A stretch of DNA of 64,000 nt. Source: Achromobacter marplatensis (GTDB lineage Bacteria > Pseudomonadota > Gammaproteobacteria > Burkholderiales > Burkholderiaceae_B). Position numbers and translations under genes: made by a program. Positions 61,781-64,000 of this stretch are shown in pieces (positions within the stretch are counted from its first letter, which is position 1; every line of letters begins with the position of its first letter). The stretch spans positions 1 through 64,000 of the forward strand of contig NZ_NJIG01000020.1 in assembly GCF_002209535.1 (NCBI RefSeq), read 5' to 3'. Below the pieces are notes generated by a model. It was not told the DNA's origin. It searched no databases and saw nothing but the letters and a program-made list of their open reading frames with translations.

Positions 61781-64000
61781 ATGAATGCCATCCGCCCGCA
61801 GTCCGATTCAGCAGAACCCTTGCGTCACGATATCCGGCTGTTAGGCCGCCTGTTAGGAACGGTCATTGAAGAATGCGAAGGCAAGCGCGTCTTCGACACC
61901 ATAGAAACGCTGCGCCGCACGGCCGTGAAATTCCGCCGGGAAGGCATCGACGCCGACAGCAAGCTGCTCGAGCAGCGCGTCAAGCGCCTGCAGGGCAACG
62001 ACCCCAACTCGGTAGCGCGCGCCTTCAGCTACTTCCTGCACTTGGCCAACATCGCCGAAGACCGCGACCAGAACCGCCGCCAGCGGGCCCGCGCCTTGGC
62101 CGACGACTCCGCCGCGCGCGGCAGCCTGCGCGACGCCGTGCAGACGCTTGCCAAGCATGGCGTGGGCGCCGCCCGCATCCGCCGCCTGCTGGCCGAGGCC
62201 AGCGTGATGCCGGTGCTGACCGCGCATCCCACCGAAGTGCAGCGCAAGAGCACCCTGGACGTCCACCGCGAAATCGCCTCGGCGCTGACATTGCGCGACG
62301 GCCAGCTGACCCCAGAGGAACTGGCGCAATTGGACGCGGCCCTGCTTGGACGCGTCGCCACCTTGTGGCAGACCCGCATGCTGCGCTACACGCGCCTGAC
62401 GGTGTCCGACGAAATCGAGAACGCGCTGTCGTACTACCGCAGCACCTTCCTGCAGGTCATCCCGCGCCTGTACGCGGACCTGTCCAAGCTGCTGAACCGC
62501 GAACCCGCCAAACCCTTCGCCGCGCCGCCGCCCCCGCTGGAACCGTTCCTGCGCATGGGCAGCTGGATCGGCGGCGACCGCGACGGCAACCCGAACGTAG
62601 ATGCCGGCACCCTGGAGCGCGCGCTGCTGCGCCAGGCCACGGTGCTGTTCGAACACTATCTGCAAGAGGTCCATGCGCTGGGCGCGGAACTGTCCATCAC
62701 TACCTTGCTGATCTCGGCCAACCCGGAACTGCTGGCACTCGCCGACAGCAGCGGCGACGACTCCCCGCACCGCAGCGACGAGCCCTACCGCCGCGCGCTG
62801 GTCGGCGTCTACGCCCGCCTGGCTGCCACGGCGCAAGGGCTCACGGGGCAGGACCTGGCCCGCCGCAGCACCGTGGCAGCCCCCCCGTATGGTGCGCCGG
62901 AAGAACTATCCGCCGACCTGGCCGTGATCGCCGCATCGCTGGCCGCCCACCATGGCGCGCCCATCGGCCGCCTGCGGCTAGCCGGGCTGCAACAGGCCGT
63001 GGAGGTCTTCGGCTTCCACCTGGCCACCGTCGACCTGCGCCAGAGCTCCGACGTGCATGAGCGCGCGCTGGCGGAACTGTTCGCGCGCGCCGGCACGCAG
63101 CACAACGGCCAGGCGCTGGACTATCTGGCGCTGAGCGAAGACGAGCGCGTGGCGCTGCTGCGCGCCGAACTGGCGCAGGCGCGCCCGCTCGCGTCGCCGT
63201 GGATCGCCTACAGCGAAGACACCACGCGCGAACTGGCGGTGCTGCGCGCCGCCGCCGCCGGCCGCGCCCGTTACGGCAAGCAGGCCGTACGCCAGACCAT
63301 CGTGTCGCACACCGAGACCCTGAGCGACTTGCTGGAAGTGATGGTGCTGCAAAAAGAAGCCGGCCTGATCGCGCCGGCCGGCCAGGACATCGCGGCCGAA
63401 GACGGCCTGATGGTCGTGCCGCTGTTCGAGACCATCCCCGACTTGCAGCGCGGCGCCGAGATCATGGCCGCCTGGCTGGACCTGCCGGAAATCCGCCAGC
63501 GCGTGAAGCTGGCGCAAAACGGCGCGCAGGAAGTCATGCTGGGTTATTCGGACAGCAACAAGGACGGCGGCTTCCTTACGTCCAACTGGTCGCTCTACCA
63601 GGCCGAACGCGCACTCGTCGAGGTGTTCTCGGCCCGCAACGTGCGCCTGCGCCTGTTCCACGGCCGCGGCGGCTCGGTAGGACGCGGCGGCGGCTCCAGC
63701 TTCGACGCGATCCTGGCCCAGCCCCCCGGCACCGTCGCCGGCCAGATCCGCCTGACCGAACAGGGCGAAGTCATCCAAAGCAAGTACAAGGACGCGGAGG
63801 TTGGGCGCTGGCACCTGGAACTGCTGGTCGCGGCCACGCTGGAATCCAGTCTGGCGCCGCGCGCCGAAGCCACCAGCGCCGAAGACGCGCACATGGCGCA
63901 CCACGGCCCGGCCATGTCGTTCATGTCGGACATGGCGCAGCGCACCTACCGCGGCCTGGTCTACGACACGCCGCGCTTTGCGGAATACTTCTTTGCCGCC
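61781..64000 (+). CDS. ppc: phosphoenolpyruvate carboxylase, 3' end outside the window
   Basis: The frame is open for 740 codons to the window edge. It has the catalytic [13 protein letters not shown], the [17 protein letters not shown] substrate loop, [16 protein letters not shown], and [13 protein letters not shown], all diagnostic of bacterial PEP carboxylase (about 900-950 residues), which adds bicarbonate to PEP to refill oxaloacetate. The start ATG 61781 begins [22 protein letters not shown]; an intact tail cannot be checked. It diverges from queC. Confidence 0.95.
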   Translation, partial: MNAIRPQSDSAEPLRHDIRLLGRLLGTVIEECEGKRVFDTIETLRRTAVKFRREGIDADSKLLEQRVKRLQGNDPNSVARAFSYFLHLANIAEDRDQNRRQRARALADDSAARGSLRDAVQTLAKHGVGAARIRRLLAEASVMPVLTAHPTEVQRKSTLDVHREIASALTLRDGQLTPEELAQLDAALLGRVATLWQTRMLRYTRLTVSDEIENALSYYRSTFLQVIPRLYADLSKLLNREPAKPFAAPPPPLEPFLRMGSWIGGDRDGNPNVDAGTLERALLRQATVLFEHYLQEVHALGAELSITTLLISANPELLALADSSGDDSPHRSDEPYRRALVGVYARLAATAQGLTGQDLARRSTVAAPPYGAPEELSADLAVIAASLAAHHGAPIGRLRLAGLQQAVEVFGFHLATVDLRQSSDVHERALAELFARAGTQHNGQALDYLALSEDERVALLRAELAQARPLASPWIAYSEDTTRELAVLRAAAAGRARYGKQAVRQTIVSHTETLSDLLEVMVLQKEAGLIAPAGQDIAAEDGLMVVPLFETIPDLQRGAEIMAAWLDLPEIRQRVKLAQNGAQEVMLGYSDSNKDGGFLTSNWSLYQAERALVEVFSARNVRLRLFHGRGGSVGRGGGSSFDAILAQPPGTVAGQIRLTEQGEVIQSKYKDAEVGRWHLELLVAATLESSLAPRAEATSAEDAHMAHHGPAMSFMSDMAQRTYRGLVYDTPRFAEYFFAA

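Noticed and set aside
61873-63060. 395-codon Arg/Pro-rich frame on the plus strand
   Set aside because: Out-of-frame shadow of ppc, whose catalytic motifs lie in another frame throughout.

Overview
The window is about 66-70% GC, densely packed bacterial chromosome, most like Achromobacter or a close Alcaligenaceae relative (Bordetella group). The pointers are a MexEF-OprN-type efflux operon of the AxyEF-OprN kind, two Bug-type (tripartite tricarboxylate) solute receptors, many LysR regulators, a 3-hydroxybenzoate/gentisate operon and an AapJQMP amino-acid importer. No rRNA, tRNA, transposase, prophage or CRISPR array was found. Gene names rest on reading translated motifs, not on database searches.

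Layout. 1-842: gene-free, repeats. 843-2598: IclR regulator and phytanoyl-CoA-dioxygenase-like enzyme (-). 2705-3820: AI-2E-family transporter. 3972-11427: LysR divergent from axyE-axyF-oprN. 11428-11955: repeats. 11956-13436: LysR with a coupled small membrane protein, divergent from a 3-hydroxybenzoate/gentisate operon (13619-21297: gentisate dioxygenase, FAH-family hydrolase, zeta-GST isomerase, chorismate-mutase-like protein, Bug receptor, FAD oxidoreductase, 3-hydroxybenzoate 6-hydroxylase type monooxygenase, Liv-type receptor). 21346-24471: VOC protein, tandemly duplicated repeat block, orphan Bug receptor, HigBA-like toxin-antitoxin pair. 24585-28824: aapJQMP. 29150-30816: ftsEX. 31228-36485: cheD with a repeat-bearing tail, GlxA-like AraC regulator, M24-like protein, thpR, 5'-nucleotidase, SAF-domain dehydrogenase. 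36511-50521: a roughly 14-kb catabolic locus (GntR and SDR on one strand; on the other an AroE-like protein, Liv-type ABC importer, SDR, fused E1 alpha-beta, VOC protein, E2 and E3). 50559-60652: LysR, repeats, ilvD, AraC, a 3'-truncated leuA, LysR, GNAT, MFS and a winged-helix/EAL protein. 60903-64000: queC and the first 740 codons of ppc.

Main unexplained signal. Six copies of a roughly 150-165 bp intergenic element (580-733, 11774-11938, 22088-22246, 22549-22707, 51519-51670, 51924-52077) share conserved inner sequence and a constant 9-bp hairpin, but each subfamily has its own 23-30 bp outer stem and its own small triloop hairpin. The arms differ in sequence between copies yet stay complementary within each copy. 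This is covariation, as expected of a structured RNA or of a DNA element acting through its fold, and it is the best candidate here for something undescribed. A second repeat, built of about 65-bp units with GATGGGTT and CACCCATCCTAC ends, lies beside several of the same intergenic sites.

Other points of note: a near-consensus promoter abutting two GntR-type operators 21 bp apart in front of the 14-kb catabolic locus; a LivF ATPase whose Walker A lysine is arginine; an AroE-like enzyme without the shikimate-binding serine; a leuA cut off after its barrel; a DNA-binding-domain/EAL fusion with degenerate motifs preceded by a perfect 22-bp AT palindrome; and CheD carrying a VERF repeat tail.
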